From NCBI GenBank assembly GCA_919902625.1, contig CAKKRO010000245.1:1-7451 (forward strand): a DNA stretch of 7,451 nucleotides, read 5' to 3'. This document shows, piece after piece, positions 1 through 4,832 of this stretch. The stretch's first letter is position 1. Every line of letters starts with the position of its first letter. The position numbers were made by a program, and so were the translations under genes. Under the pieces are notes generated by a model. The model did not search any database. It saw only the letters and a program-made list of their open reading frames with translations, and had not been told where the DNA came from. This DNA comes from Nitrosomonadaceae bacterium (GTDB taxonomy: Bacteria > Pseudomonadota > Gammaproteobacteria > Burkholderiales > Nitrosomonadaceae).

Positions 1-50
1 CGGTATGCCCTGCGCTGCTTTGCAACCCACGTCGAAACCAGATCGTCCCC
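1..50 (-). ncRNA. ssrA: tmRNA (transfer-messenger RNA), 5' end only, cut by window edge
   Basis: The minus strand read from 50 down to 1 begins GGGGACGATCTGGTTTCGAC and continues through a G-rich arm to GCAGGGCATACCG. This is the conserved 5' end of tmRNA: the GGGG acceptor strand, the TCTGGTTTCGACG D-loop-like segment, then the start of the helix leading to pseudoknot 1. tmRNA pairs with SmpB to rescue stalled ribosomes and tags the unfinished protein for proteolysis. The tag-peptide reading frame, the pseudoknots and the 3' TPsiC-like half lie outside the window, so the tag sequence cannot be read. The gene follows gph on the same strand after a 92-nt gap. I see no strong sigma-70 pair and no clear terminator for gph in that gap, only weak TA-rich candidates just before the RNA, so whether ssrA has its own promoter or shares read-through is open. 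The identification rests on remembered consensus, but the match is extensive. Confidence 0.92.
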
Positions 51-142
51 GGTATCTTTATGGTAATGCATAGGATGGTGTTGAAACTAAAAAGTTCAAG
101 TCCTATGAGCTGGTTATTCTAACAGAATTAATGGGTGTTGCT

Positions 143-790
143 TTACAGATAGGCCAGCAACTCTTTGGGATGGTCAATCAGATATTTGGCGCCCCAGGTT
201 TCAGGGGGCTGGTCATTACCCAGATAACCATAGCGGGCTACAATAGGTTGCATACCGGCAGCCAGACTGGCCTGGACATCGCGTATGTCATCTCCCAGAT
301 AGATGCAGTCGGTGGGGGAGATGGCCATTTTGTCACTGGCGATCAGCAGCGGTTCCGGGTGTGGTTTGGTATGGGTGGTTTCATCCCCGCAAATAACGCA
401 GGCGATACGCAGATCCAGGCCGAGCTTTTGAATCAATGGATGAGCGAAACGTGCGGGTTTGTTGGTGACGATACCCCAGGACAGATTACGCATTTCCAGT
501 TGATCCAATAGTTCGGCAATGCCCGGAAATAAACAAGTGTCATGGCAAAGGCGTTGGGTGTAAAAATCAAGAAATTCGTCGCGCATGAATTCATAGTCAT
601 GATCACCCGGCTTGATATTGAAGCCGAGGCCAAGTAGTCCGCGCGAACCGGCTGATGCCTGGGCGCGGATTTGTGCAATGGGCAGCGCGGTCAGGCCACG
701 TGCGGTACGTTGCCTGTTCAGGGCGTGACCGAGATCGGGAGCGGTATCGGCCAAAGTTCCATCAAAGTCGAAAAGGACTGCCTTAATCAT
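143..790 (-). CDS. gph: HAD-superfamily phosphatase, Gph/MupP type (phosphoglycolate or MurNAc-6-phosphate phosphatase)
   Basis: This cytosolic HAD-IA phosphatase has 215 residues, close to the usual 215-225. All four HAD motifs are visible. Motif I is DFDGTLADT (residues 8-16), with nucleophile Asp8 and acid/base Asp10. Motif II is the TN of VTNKP (109-110), motif III is Lys142 in the HTKPHPEP segment, and motif IV is GDDIRD (166-171), which binds magnesium. A small alpha-helical C1 cap lies at about residues 16-85. Families annotated Gph hydrolyse 2-phosphoglycolate. However, the segments WGIVTNKPARF and WGAKYLIDHPKEL, and the position directly after ubiG, resemble Pseudomonas MupP, which dephosphorylates N-acetylmuramate 6-phosphate in the AnmK-MupP-AmgK-MurU recycling route. 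I cannot separate the two by sequence alone. The start codon at 790 sits directly before the first beta strand. It lacks a clear Shine-Dalgarno sequence and lies 30 nt after ubiG, which suggests translation depends on ubiG. Confidence 0.9.
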   Translation of the reverse strand: MIKAVLFDFDGTLADTAPDLGHALNRQRTARGLTALPIAQIRAQASAGSRGLLGLGFNIKPGDHDYEFMRDEFLDFYTQRLCHDTCLFPGIAELLDQLEMRNLSWGIVTNKPARFAHPLIQKLGLDLRIACVICGDETTHTKPHPEPLLIASDKMAISPTDCIYLGDDIRDVQASLAAGMQPIVARYGYLGNDQPPETWGAKYLIDHPKELLAYL

Positions 791-820
791 TTATCAGAAG
801 TTAAAACGATGATATTTGAG

Positions 821-1525
821 TTAGCTGCGATAGGCCATGATGTAGTTGACGCTGGAGTCGTCTTCCAGTGCATAGACTTTGGTGATGGGGTTGTATGTCA
901 TACCAATCAATTTTTCATCAAAAAGACCTGCGTTACGTGCCATGCGGGCGAGTTCGGATGGTTTGATAAATTTGGCGTATTCATGGGTGCCGCGGGGTAA
1001 CAGATTTAATAGGTATTCAGCACCAATGATGGCGAACAGGTACGCTTTTGGATTGCGGTTGATGGTTGAGAAGAAAACCCATCCATTGGGTTTGGCTAAT
1101 TGGGCGCATGAGCGGATAACGCTCATCGGATCGGGTACATGTTCGAGCATTTCCATGCAGGTGACGACATCATAGTGCTGCGGTTGCTCTTTAGCGAGAG
1201 ATTCCACGGTGATCTTGCGATAATCAACCTGATGGCCACTTTCCAGCAGATGTAACTTGGCCACTTTCAATGCTTTGTCGCTGAGATCAATGCCCGTCAC
1301 ATTGGCCCCCCTGGATGCCATCCCTTCAGATAAAATGCCGCCGCCACATCCGACATCCAGCACTGTTTTTCCTGCAAGTCCGGCCAGTTCATCAATGTAA
1401 TTAAGGCGTAACGGATTGATTTCATGCAATGGCTTGAATTCACTGTTCGGATCCCACCAGCGGTGCGCAAGTTGGCTGAATTTTTCGAGTTCCAGCGGAT
1501 CAGCATTAATGCCGTCATTTTCCAT
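821..1525 (-). CDS. ubiG: Ubiquinone biosynthesis O-methyltransferase UbiG
   Basis: UbiG is a class I SAM-dependent methyltransferase that performs both O-methylations of ubiquinone synthesis, at the polyprenyl-catechol stage and at demethylubiquinol, at the inner face of the cytoplasmic membrane. The 234-residue product compares with about 240 in E. coli. The N-terminal FSQLAHRWWDP segment (16-26) is the UbiG signature. Motif I is VLDVGCGGG (55-63), the acidic ribose-binding strand is GIDLS (78-82), and motif post-II is MEMLEHVPDP (124-133). The STINRNPKAYLFAIIGAEYL region (153-172) followed by LPRGTHEYAKF is the UbiG-specific membrane-interacting and substrate insert. An in-frame ATG at 1603 would add 26 residues, but those overlap the end of mtaD and have no family counterpart. 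The ATG at 1525 has a good ribosome site and gives the family N-terminus, so I chose it. The gene lies 16 nt after mtaD and 30 nt before gph, consistent with one operon. Confidence 0.96.
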   Translation of the reverse strand: MENDGINADPLELEKFSQLAHRWWDPNSEFKPLHEINPLRLNYIDELAGLAGKTVLDVGCGGGILSEGMASRGANVTGIDLSDKALKVAKLHLLESGHQVDYRKITVESLAKEQPQHYDVVTCMEMLEHVPDPMSVIRSCAQLAKPNGWVFFSTINRNPKAYLFAIIGAEYLLNLLPRGTHEYAKFIKPSELARMARNAGLFDEKLIGMTYNPITKVYALEDDSSVNYIMAYRS

Positions 1526-1530
1526 TTGTA

Positions 1531-1537
1531 TTCCTTT
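1531..1537 (-). promoter_or_regulatory. Ribosome binding site that fixes the ubiG start
   Basis: AAAGGAA on the minus strand lies 5 nt before the ATG at 1525, inside the 16-nt gap between the mtaD stop and ubiG. It supports the shorter 234-residue UbiG over the 260-residue in-frame extension. Confidence 0.75.
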
Positions 1538-1541
1538 GTGC

Positions 1542-2876
1542 TTATTGTTTTGATGTTGAGGCGATACGTTCCTGCCACAAGGCTGTGCGATATTGCAGTT
1601 CAAACTTGTTTAGAGTCGTCAGTTCCTTATCCTGTAGCAGCATTCTACCATTTACCCATACATGGCTCACCTGTTCTCGACTTGCGGTGTATACCAAATG
1701 CGAAATCGGATCATAACAGGGCGCAAGATTCAGGCTGGAGAAATCGACCGCAGCGATATCAGCCGCTTTCCCAATGCTTAACGAACCGGTAATTTCTCCC
1801 AATCCCAATGCATTGGCGCCATTCAGGGTGGCCATTCTAAGCGCTTGATGCGCTGGCAGGGAATCGGCCCGGCCGCTGGTTGCTTTTGCCAGTAATGCCG
1901 CCTGGCGCATTTCTTCAAACATATCGAGGCGATTATTACTGGCTGCACCATCGGTGCCGAGGCCAATATTAACACCTTGCTTCAGCAGTGATGTGATCGG
2001 TGCAAAACCGCTGGCCAATTTCATATTCGATGAAGGACAGTGTACAACATTGCATCCGTATTGATGAATGAGCTTAATTTCATGATCTGTCAGATGCACC
2101 ATGTGAACGGCAATCAAATTCGGACTGAGTAGTCCTAATTGATGCATACGCTCAATGGGGCGTATGCCACTGGTTTCCAGATTGATGCGGATTTCATCCT
2201 GAGTTTCGTGCAAATGGGTGTGGATAGGCGTATTAAGCTGTTCTGCGTAAGTCAGGATGGTGGTGAATGTTTTGTCACTGACGGTATAAGGGGCATGCGG
2301 TGCAAAACAGAAGGATAACAATGGGTGTTGGTGATATTTGTCACGTAATTCCAATCCTTTGGCCAGATAATCATCAGCGTCACTGGCGTAGGCGGTCGGG
2401 AAATCAATCACTATCATACCGATGGCGGCACGCATTCCTGAGTTGATGGCAGCCTCGGCGCAGGATTCCGGGAAGAAATACATATCATTAAAGCAGGTGA
2501 TGCCGCCCTTTATCATTTCGGCACAGGCAAGTTGAGTGCCATCCAACACAAACTGTGCATTGACATGCTGATGTTCTATCGGCCAGATGTGTTTGTTAAG
2601 CCATTCCATCAAAGGTAAATCATCAGCCAGTCCACGCATCAATGTCATGGCGGCGTGGGTATGCAGGTTGATCAGCCCCGGAATCAGTACATGATCGTTG
2701 AGTGTTATTGTTTGCTGGGGTTTGTAGCGAAGTATGGCTTCAGAGTGGGGCAGGATATCTTTGATGATGCCTTGATCGATGATGATGGCGTGCTGATGCA
2801 ATACAATTTCAGCGGGTTCAACGGGAATAATCCATTTCGCTGCGATTAATGTATCGATTTCTATTGGATCACTCAT
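1542..2876 (-). CDS. mtaD: Amidohydrolase, 5'-methylthioadenosine/S-adenosylhomocysteine deaminase type (TRZ/ATZ family)
   Basis: This 444-residue metal-dependent amidohydrolase is of full family length. It has the small composite beta domain (about 1-60 and 375-415) around a TIM-barrel core. Metal and catalytic residues are present: His72 and His74 (NLHTHAAMTLMRG), His221 and Glu224 (HTHLHET), His258 (AVHMVH) and Asp309 (GLGTDGAASNN). The spacing fits the Thermotoga TM0936 set as I recall it (H55/H57/H200/E203/H228/D279). That family deaminates methylthioadenosine and S-adenosylhomocysteine to the inosine forms. The P. aeruginosa homologue PA3170, also beside ubiG, is a methylthioadenosine deaminase. 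Members also include atrazine and guanine hydrolases, so the exact substrate is inferred. No signal peptide is seen; the protein is cytosolic. The start at 2876 gives the expected N-terminus, but no clear Shine-Dalgarno sequence precedes it. A strong terminator ends 15 nt upstream. UbiG, the next gene, releases S-adenosylhomocysteine, a possible substrate. Confidence 0.88.
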   Translation of the reverse strand: MSDPIEIDTLIAAKWIIPVEPAEIVLHQHAIIIDQGIIKDILPHSEAILRYKPQQTITLNDHVLIPGLINLHTHAAMTLMRGLADDLPLMEWLNKHIWPIEHQHVNAQFVLDGTQLACAEMIKGGITCFNDMYFFPESCAEAAINSGMRAAIGMIVIDFPTAYASDADDYLAKGLELRDKYHQHPLLSFCFAPHAPYTVSDKTFTTILTYAEQLNTPIHTHLHETQDEIRINLETSGIRPIERMHQLGLLSPNLIAVHMVHLTDHEIKLIHQYGCNVVHCPSSNMKLASGFAPITSLLKQGVNIGLGTDGAASNNRLDMFEEMRQAALLAKATSGRADSLPAHQALRMATLNGANALGLGEITGSLSIGKAADIAAVDFSSLNLAPCYDPISHLVYTASREQVSHVWVNGRMLLQDKELTTLNKFELQYRTALWQERIASTSKQ

Positions 2877-2891
2877 AGGCTATGGAAACAG

Positions 2892-2923
2892 AAAAAAAGC
2901 CCTGCGTTGTGGCAGGGCTTTTT
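2892..2923 (-). terminator. Rho-independent terminator after the OmpA-family gene
   Basis: A GC core of GCCCTGC (2899-2905) and GCAGGGC (2912-2918) encloses a 6-nt loop. Flanking A and T runs extend it to a 12-bp perfect stem. On the minus strand the stem is followed by seven T residues (complement of 2892-2898), so it terminates transcripts from the OmpA-family gene, whose stop is 26 nt upstream. The run of T at 2919-2923 means it could also act on plus-strand transcripts. It stands only 15 nt before the mtaD start codon. Confidence 0.9.
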
Positions 2924-2949
2924 ATGTGTTGAATAACAAAGATAACTGC

Positions 2950-3636
2950 TTATCTTGTGCCTGCCACTTCAATCTCAACGCGACGATCAGGTGACAGACA
3001 ATCAATCAATGTCTGGGTTTTTTTATCTCCAACACAGCTATTTCCTGTTACTGGATTGGCTTCACCCTTGCCATCAACAAAGATACGATCAGGTTCTATG
3101 CCTCTTGAAACCAAATGTGCTTTGACTGACTCAGCACGACGAACTGAAAGTTTCTTATTGTAGTCTTCAGATCCGATGCGATCCGCATAACCTACAGCAA
3201 TGATGAGATCATACTTAACACCTTGTATGCCATGTGCAAATTCATTTAGTGATTGAATGCCGCTGGATTTTAACTTTGCGCTGTCAAAATCAAATAAGGC
3301 ATCGGCCGAGAATGTGATTTTTTCAGGTGCTGTCGTAGCAGCCGTTGCGGCTGCTGCAGCGGCTGCTGCCGCATCATCTGCTTCCGGTTTTTTGACTAGA
3401 TCAGGATCGCAGTCATGGATAGCCATGGCTGGTGTCCAGTAGCCAGTGCGCCAGCATAGGCCGGTTGTGTTCCGTGCAACTACGCCACGATCATCAACAC
3501 CATAAGCTTCTGGTTTTTTTACAGTATCATTGTGGGTATGATCAGTGCCTGTTTCATGTGCCAAAACAGCACCAGAAAACATTGCTGGTATAAGAATCAT
3601 TCCAATAAGGGTATTTTTGGTTGATATTTTCTTCAT
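2950..3636 (-). CDS. OmpA-family peptidoglycan-binding envelope protein
   Basis: The 228-residue product is exported. It has a Sec signal peptide (basic MKK, hydrophobic core about 9-22, AVLA site with cleavage after Ala26). Next come a His/Asp-rich stretch (27-38), a short module (45-80) containing CWRTGYWTPA and HDCDPD with Cys61 and Cys76, an Ala/Thr linker (89-103), and a C-terminal OmpA domain (about 107-226). In that domain GYADRIGSEDYN...LSVRRA gives Asp152 and Arg167, spaced as in the diaminopimelate-binding pair of OmpA proteins, so binding to peptidoglycan is expected. There is no eight-strand barrel, so the protein is not a classical porin. The hydrophobic signal lacks a lipobox, so a soluble periplasmic or loosely outer-membrane-associated form is likely. 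VKKPEA occurs twice (39-44 and 81-86), bracketing the cysteine module. A second cysteine pair (201 and 213) sits in the loop before the final strand. AAAAGGA lies 7 nt before the start. The proteins of this type that I recall are betaproteobacterial and often precede ubiG. Confidence 0.93.
   Translation of the reverse strand: MKKISTKNTLIGMILIPAMFSGAVLAHETGTDHTHNDTVKKPEAYGVDDRGVVARNTTGLCWRTGYWTPAMAIHDCDPDLVKKPEADDAAAAAAAAATAATTAPEKITFSADALFDFDSAKLKSSGIQSLNEFAHGIQGVKYDLIIAVGYADRIGSEDYNKKLSVRRAESVKAHLVSRGIEPDRIFVDGKGEANPVTGNSCVGDKKTQTLIDCLSPDRRVEIEVAGTR
3347..3370 (-). repeat. 12-nt tandem duplication within the polyalanine linker
   Basis: On the plus strand GCGGCTGCTGCA (3347-3358) is followed at once by GCGGCTGCTGCC (3359-3370), with 11 of 12 bases identical. 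In the gene each copy encodes four alanines of the Ala89-Ala97 run. The linker probably grew by in-frame duplication and could vary in length between strains without breaking the frame. Confidence 0.7.
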
Positions 3637-3643
3637 GCTGTTG

Positions 3644-3650
3644 TCCTTTT
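3644..3650 (-). promoter_or_regulatory. Ribosome binding site of the OmpA-family gene
   Basis: AAAAGGA on the minus strand, 7 nt before the ATG at 3636. It is the best placed Shine-Dalgarno sequence of the minus-strand genes, consistent with an abundant envelope protein. Confidence 0.75.
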
Positions 3651-3692
3651 AATAAAAACTACGATTCTGGAATTTCTGTTACTGATAAAACT

Positions 3693-3722
3693 AAACGATC
3701 AGACGAGTCGCGCTGTCGTTAC
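3693..3722 (-). other. Possible stem-loop in the leader RNA of the OmpA-family gene
   Basis: On the minus strand AACGACAG can pair with CTGATCGTT through 8 bp with one bulged A, around a loop of about 10 nt. The patch is clearly richer in G and C than the surrounding leader. It lies 57-86 nt upstream of the start codon. The stem is modest and could be coincidental. Confidence 0.3.
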
Positions 3723-3776
3723 GTTTTAAAGGTCTTTATCATTCTACTACTTCAAATCTGTATGTGTTCGATTATC

Positions 3777-3823
3777 AGTTTATTTATTTATTTTTATTAA
3801 ATCAATATGTTGTTTAATTGCAA
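3777..3823 (-). promoter_or_regulatory. Candidate sigma-70 promoter(s) for the OmpA-family gene
   Basis: Two overlapping hexamer pairs can be drawn on the minus strand. One is TTGCAA (3818-3823) with TTTAAT (3796-3801) and a 16-nt spacer. The other is TTGATT (3800-3805) with TAAACT (3777-3782) and a 17-nt spacer. Either would give a leader of roughly 130-155 nt. The region is strongly AT-rich, so chance matches are common. Both pairs touch the inverted repeat at 3804-3829. Confidence 0.35.
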
Positions 3824-3829
3824 CATATT
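3804..3829. promoter_or_regulatory. Perfect 9-bp inverted repeat, possible operator
   Basis: AATATGTTG (3804-3812) and CAACATATT (3821-3829) are exact inverted copies separated by 8 nt. Neither strand has a T-run after it, so it is not an intrinsic terminator. The arm centres are 17 nt apart (about one and a half helical turns) and it overlaps the candidate promoter of the OmpA-family gene, which suits a dimeric DNA-binding regulator. I do not recognise the regulator. Confidence 0.5.
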
Positions 3830-3942
3830 TGGGATATTAATCTGGATTAAATGACATAAGACTTGGCACGTTCAAGTAATTGAGAATTATTTATTTTTTG
3901 CTTAAACAAAATTTAAGGTTAAAAATGGATTGTGTGTGCCTT

Positions 3943-3956
3943 ATGATCGAGATCAA
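3943..3956. promoter_or_regulatory. FNR/CRP-family-like palindrome
   Basis: ATGAT-CGAG-ATCAA matches the FNR consensus TTGAT-N4-ATCAA at 9 of 10 fixed positions. Its centre lies about 100 nt before the ABC ATPase start and about 52 nt before the transcription start implied by the promoter at 3967-3995. That is not one of the classic -41.5 or -61.5 positions, which weakens the case for activation from that particular promoter. Confidence 0.35.
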
Positions 3957-3966
3957 ATCAAAGCCA

Positions 3967-3995
3967 GTGAATTATTGGCCTCTCGGACGTATACT
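3967..3995 (+). promoter_or_regulatory. Candidate sigma-70 promoter for the ABC operon
   Basis: TATACT (3990-3995) matches the -10 consensus at five of six bases. GTGAAT (3967-3972), 17 nt upstream, matches the -35 at only three of six but keeps the TGA core. Transcription would start near 4002, about 48 nt before the ATPase start codon at 4050. This is the best candidate I see in front of the operon. Confidence 0.4.
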
Positions 3996-4033
3996 ACGCA
4001 TTCTAACTGTGAGATTTCATAATCAGGATATTG

Positions 4034-4090
4034 ATGAAGAAAGTTTGTTATGAAACCTTTGAATTCCGGGAATTCTTGTATGGCAGATGA
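4034..4090 (+). promoter_or_regulatory. Possible 18-codon leader ORF overlapping the ABC ATPase start
   Basis: An ATG at 4034 follows AGGA (4025-4028) at 5-nt spacing. This is a better ribosome site than either candidate start of the ATPase. The frame encodes MKKVCYETFEFREFLYGR and stops with TGA at 4088-4090, a different frame from the ATPase. It overlaps both ATPase start candidates (4050 and 4080), so ribosomes ending at 4090 could restart on the ATG at 4080. It may be a chance ORF. Confidence 0.25.
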
Positions 4091-4817
4091 AAAAGCAGAT
4101 TTGACTTTGTCAGCACAGGACCTATGTCGCAATTATGGTGATCATGCAGCAGTACATAAAGTTAACATTCAATTGAAGCGGGGTGAGGTATTGGGATTGC
4201 TCGGACCGAATGGAGCGGGTAAAACAACAACCATGCGCATGCTGACAGGTAATCTTGCGCCCAGTACCGGCAGCATAGAAATTTGCGGTATCGATTTATT
4301 GGATAAGCCACAGCAAGCCAAAGCGCACCTAGGTTTTCTGCCCGAGATTCCACCGCTTTATCGAGAGCTGACTGTCGATGAGTATTTACTGCTTGTGGCC
4401 AGATTGCACCGTGTCGACAGGCAAGCGATACCAACTGTGTTGAATAAGGTTAAACAGCGTTGCGGTTTGGAAGATCGAGGCAAGCATTTGATCGGTACAT
4501 TATCGAAAGGCTTCCAGCAACGTGTGGGCATTGCACAAGCCATCATTCATAATCCGGATGTGATTATTCTTGATGAACCAACGGTAGGCCTTGATCCCAA
4601 CCAAATGCGTGAAATCCGCAAACTGATCCGGGAATTGGGAGTTTCCAGCAGTGTGATTCTTTCAACGCATATATTGTCTGAAGTCGAGAGTGTCTGTGAC
4701 CGTGTACAGATTATGCATAAAGGTAAGATGGTGCTGGATGAAACTATGGCTGGATTGCAACAGCAGGGCACCCATCTGGAAACTGTATTTACTGAGCTCA
4801 CGCATGATAACGAATGA
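4050..4817 (+). CDS. ABC transporter ATP-binding protein, GldA/CcmA-like (ABC-2 class)
   Basis: This cytoplasmic ATPase powers the membrane complex encoded downstream. It has 255 residues from this start. Walker A is GPNGAGKTT (52-60), the ABC signature is LSKGFQQRVG (151-160), Walker B is VIILDEP (171-177) with catalytic Glu176, the D-loop is GLD (180-182) and the switch His207 lies in LSTHIL. The Q-loop area reads LGFLPEIPPLYRELTVDEYL, the form without glutamine that I recall as common in GldA-type ABC-2 ATPases. A second in-frame ATG at 4080 would give 245 residues starting MADEKADLTL, nearer to where homology usually begins. Neither start has a strong ribosome site, so the first 10 residues are uncertain. 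It is the first gene of a plus-strand operon; the permease follows after 15 nt. The cargo cannot be deduced from the ATPase. Confidence 0.93.
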   Translation: MKPLNSGNSCMADEKADLTLSAQDLCRNYGDHAAVHKVNIQLKRGEVLGLLGPNGAGKTTTMRMLTGNLAPSTGSIEICGIDLLDKPQQAKAHLGFLPEIPPLYRELTVDEYLLLVARLHRVDRQAIPTVLNKVKQRCGLEDRGKHLIGTLSKGFQQRVGIAQAIIHNPDVIILDEPTVGLDPNQMREIRKLIRELGVSSSVILSTHILSEVESVCDRVQIMHKGKMVLDETMAGLQQQGTHLETVFTELTHDNE

Positions 4818-4832
4818 ACGGGAATCTTTCAG

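Larger units (their letters stand above)
3637..4049. other. Divergent AT-rich intergenic region, no gene found
   Basis: This 413-bp gap separates the OmpA-family gene (minus) from the ABC operon (plus). I found no convincing protein gene apart from a possible 18-codon leader at its right end. From left to right it holds: the ribosome site of the OmpA-family gene (3644-3650); a leader segment with a more GC-rich foldable patch (about 3693-3722); a TTTA-repeat AT-rich tract (3779-3801); a 9-bp perfect inverted repeat (3804-3829); a further AT-rich stretch; an FNR/CRP-like palindrome (3943-3956); and a sigma-70-like promoter facing the ABC genes (3967-3995). The layout is that of a regulated divergent promoter region. 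Confidence 0.8.

Noticed and set aside
93..100. Promoter for ssrA (TTGAAC-like -35 with downstream TA-rich hexamers)
   Set aside because: The best hexamers are spaced 15 or 21 nt apart or match poorly, so no specific promoter could be supported.
119..131. Small inverted repeat ATTCT-AAC-AGAAT between the phosphatase gene and ssrA
   Set aside because: Only 5 AT-rich pairs with no T-tract; too weak to call a terminator.
131..511. 126-codon plus-strand frame opposite the phosphatase gene
   Set aside because: It is the antisense shadow of the HAD phosphatase, whose four catalytic motifs are intact on the other strand; it has no recognisable domain or ribosome site.
1526..1603. 26-residue N-terminal extension of UbiG from an in-frame ATG at 1603
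   Set aside because: It overlaps the end of mtaD, has no UbiG family counterpart, and a good ribosome site precedes the ATG at 1525.
1424..1792. 122-codon plus-strand frame across the mtaD-ubiG junction
   Set aside because: It is antisense to two well-supported genes and its composition shows no family resemblance.
3864..3878. Possible sigma-54 promoter (TGGCACG)
   Set aside because: The -24 element looks good, but the bases 10 nt after the GG are TA rather than the required GC.
3881..3895. Fur-box-like sequence TGAGAAT-T-ATTTATT
   Set aside because: The left half matches at six of seven bases but the right half only at three; in such AT-rich DNA this is expected by chance.
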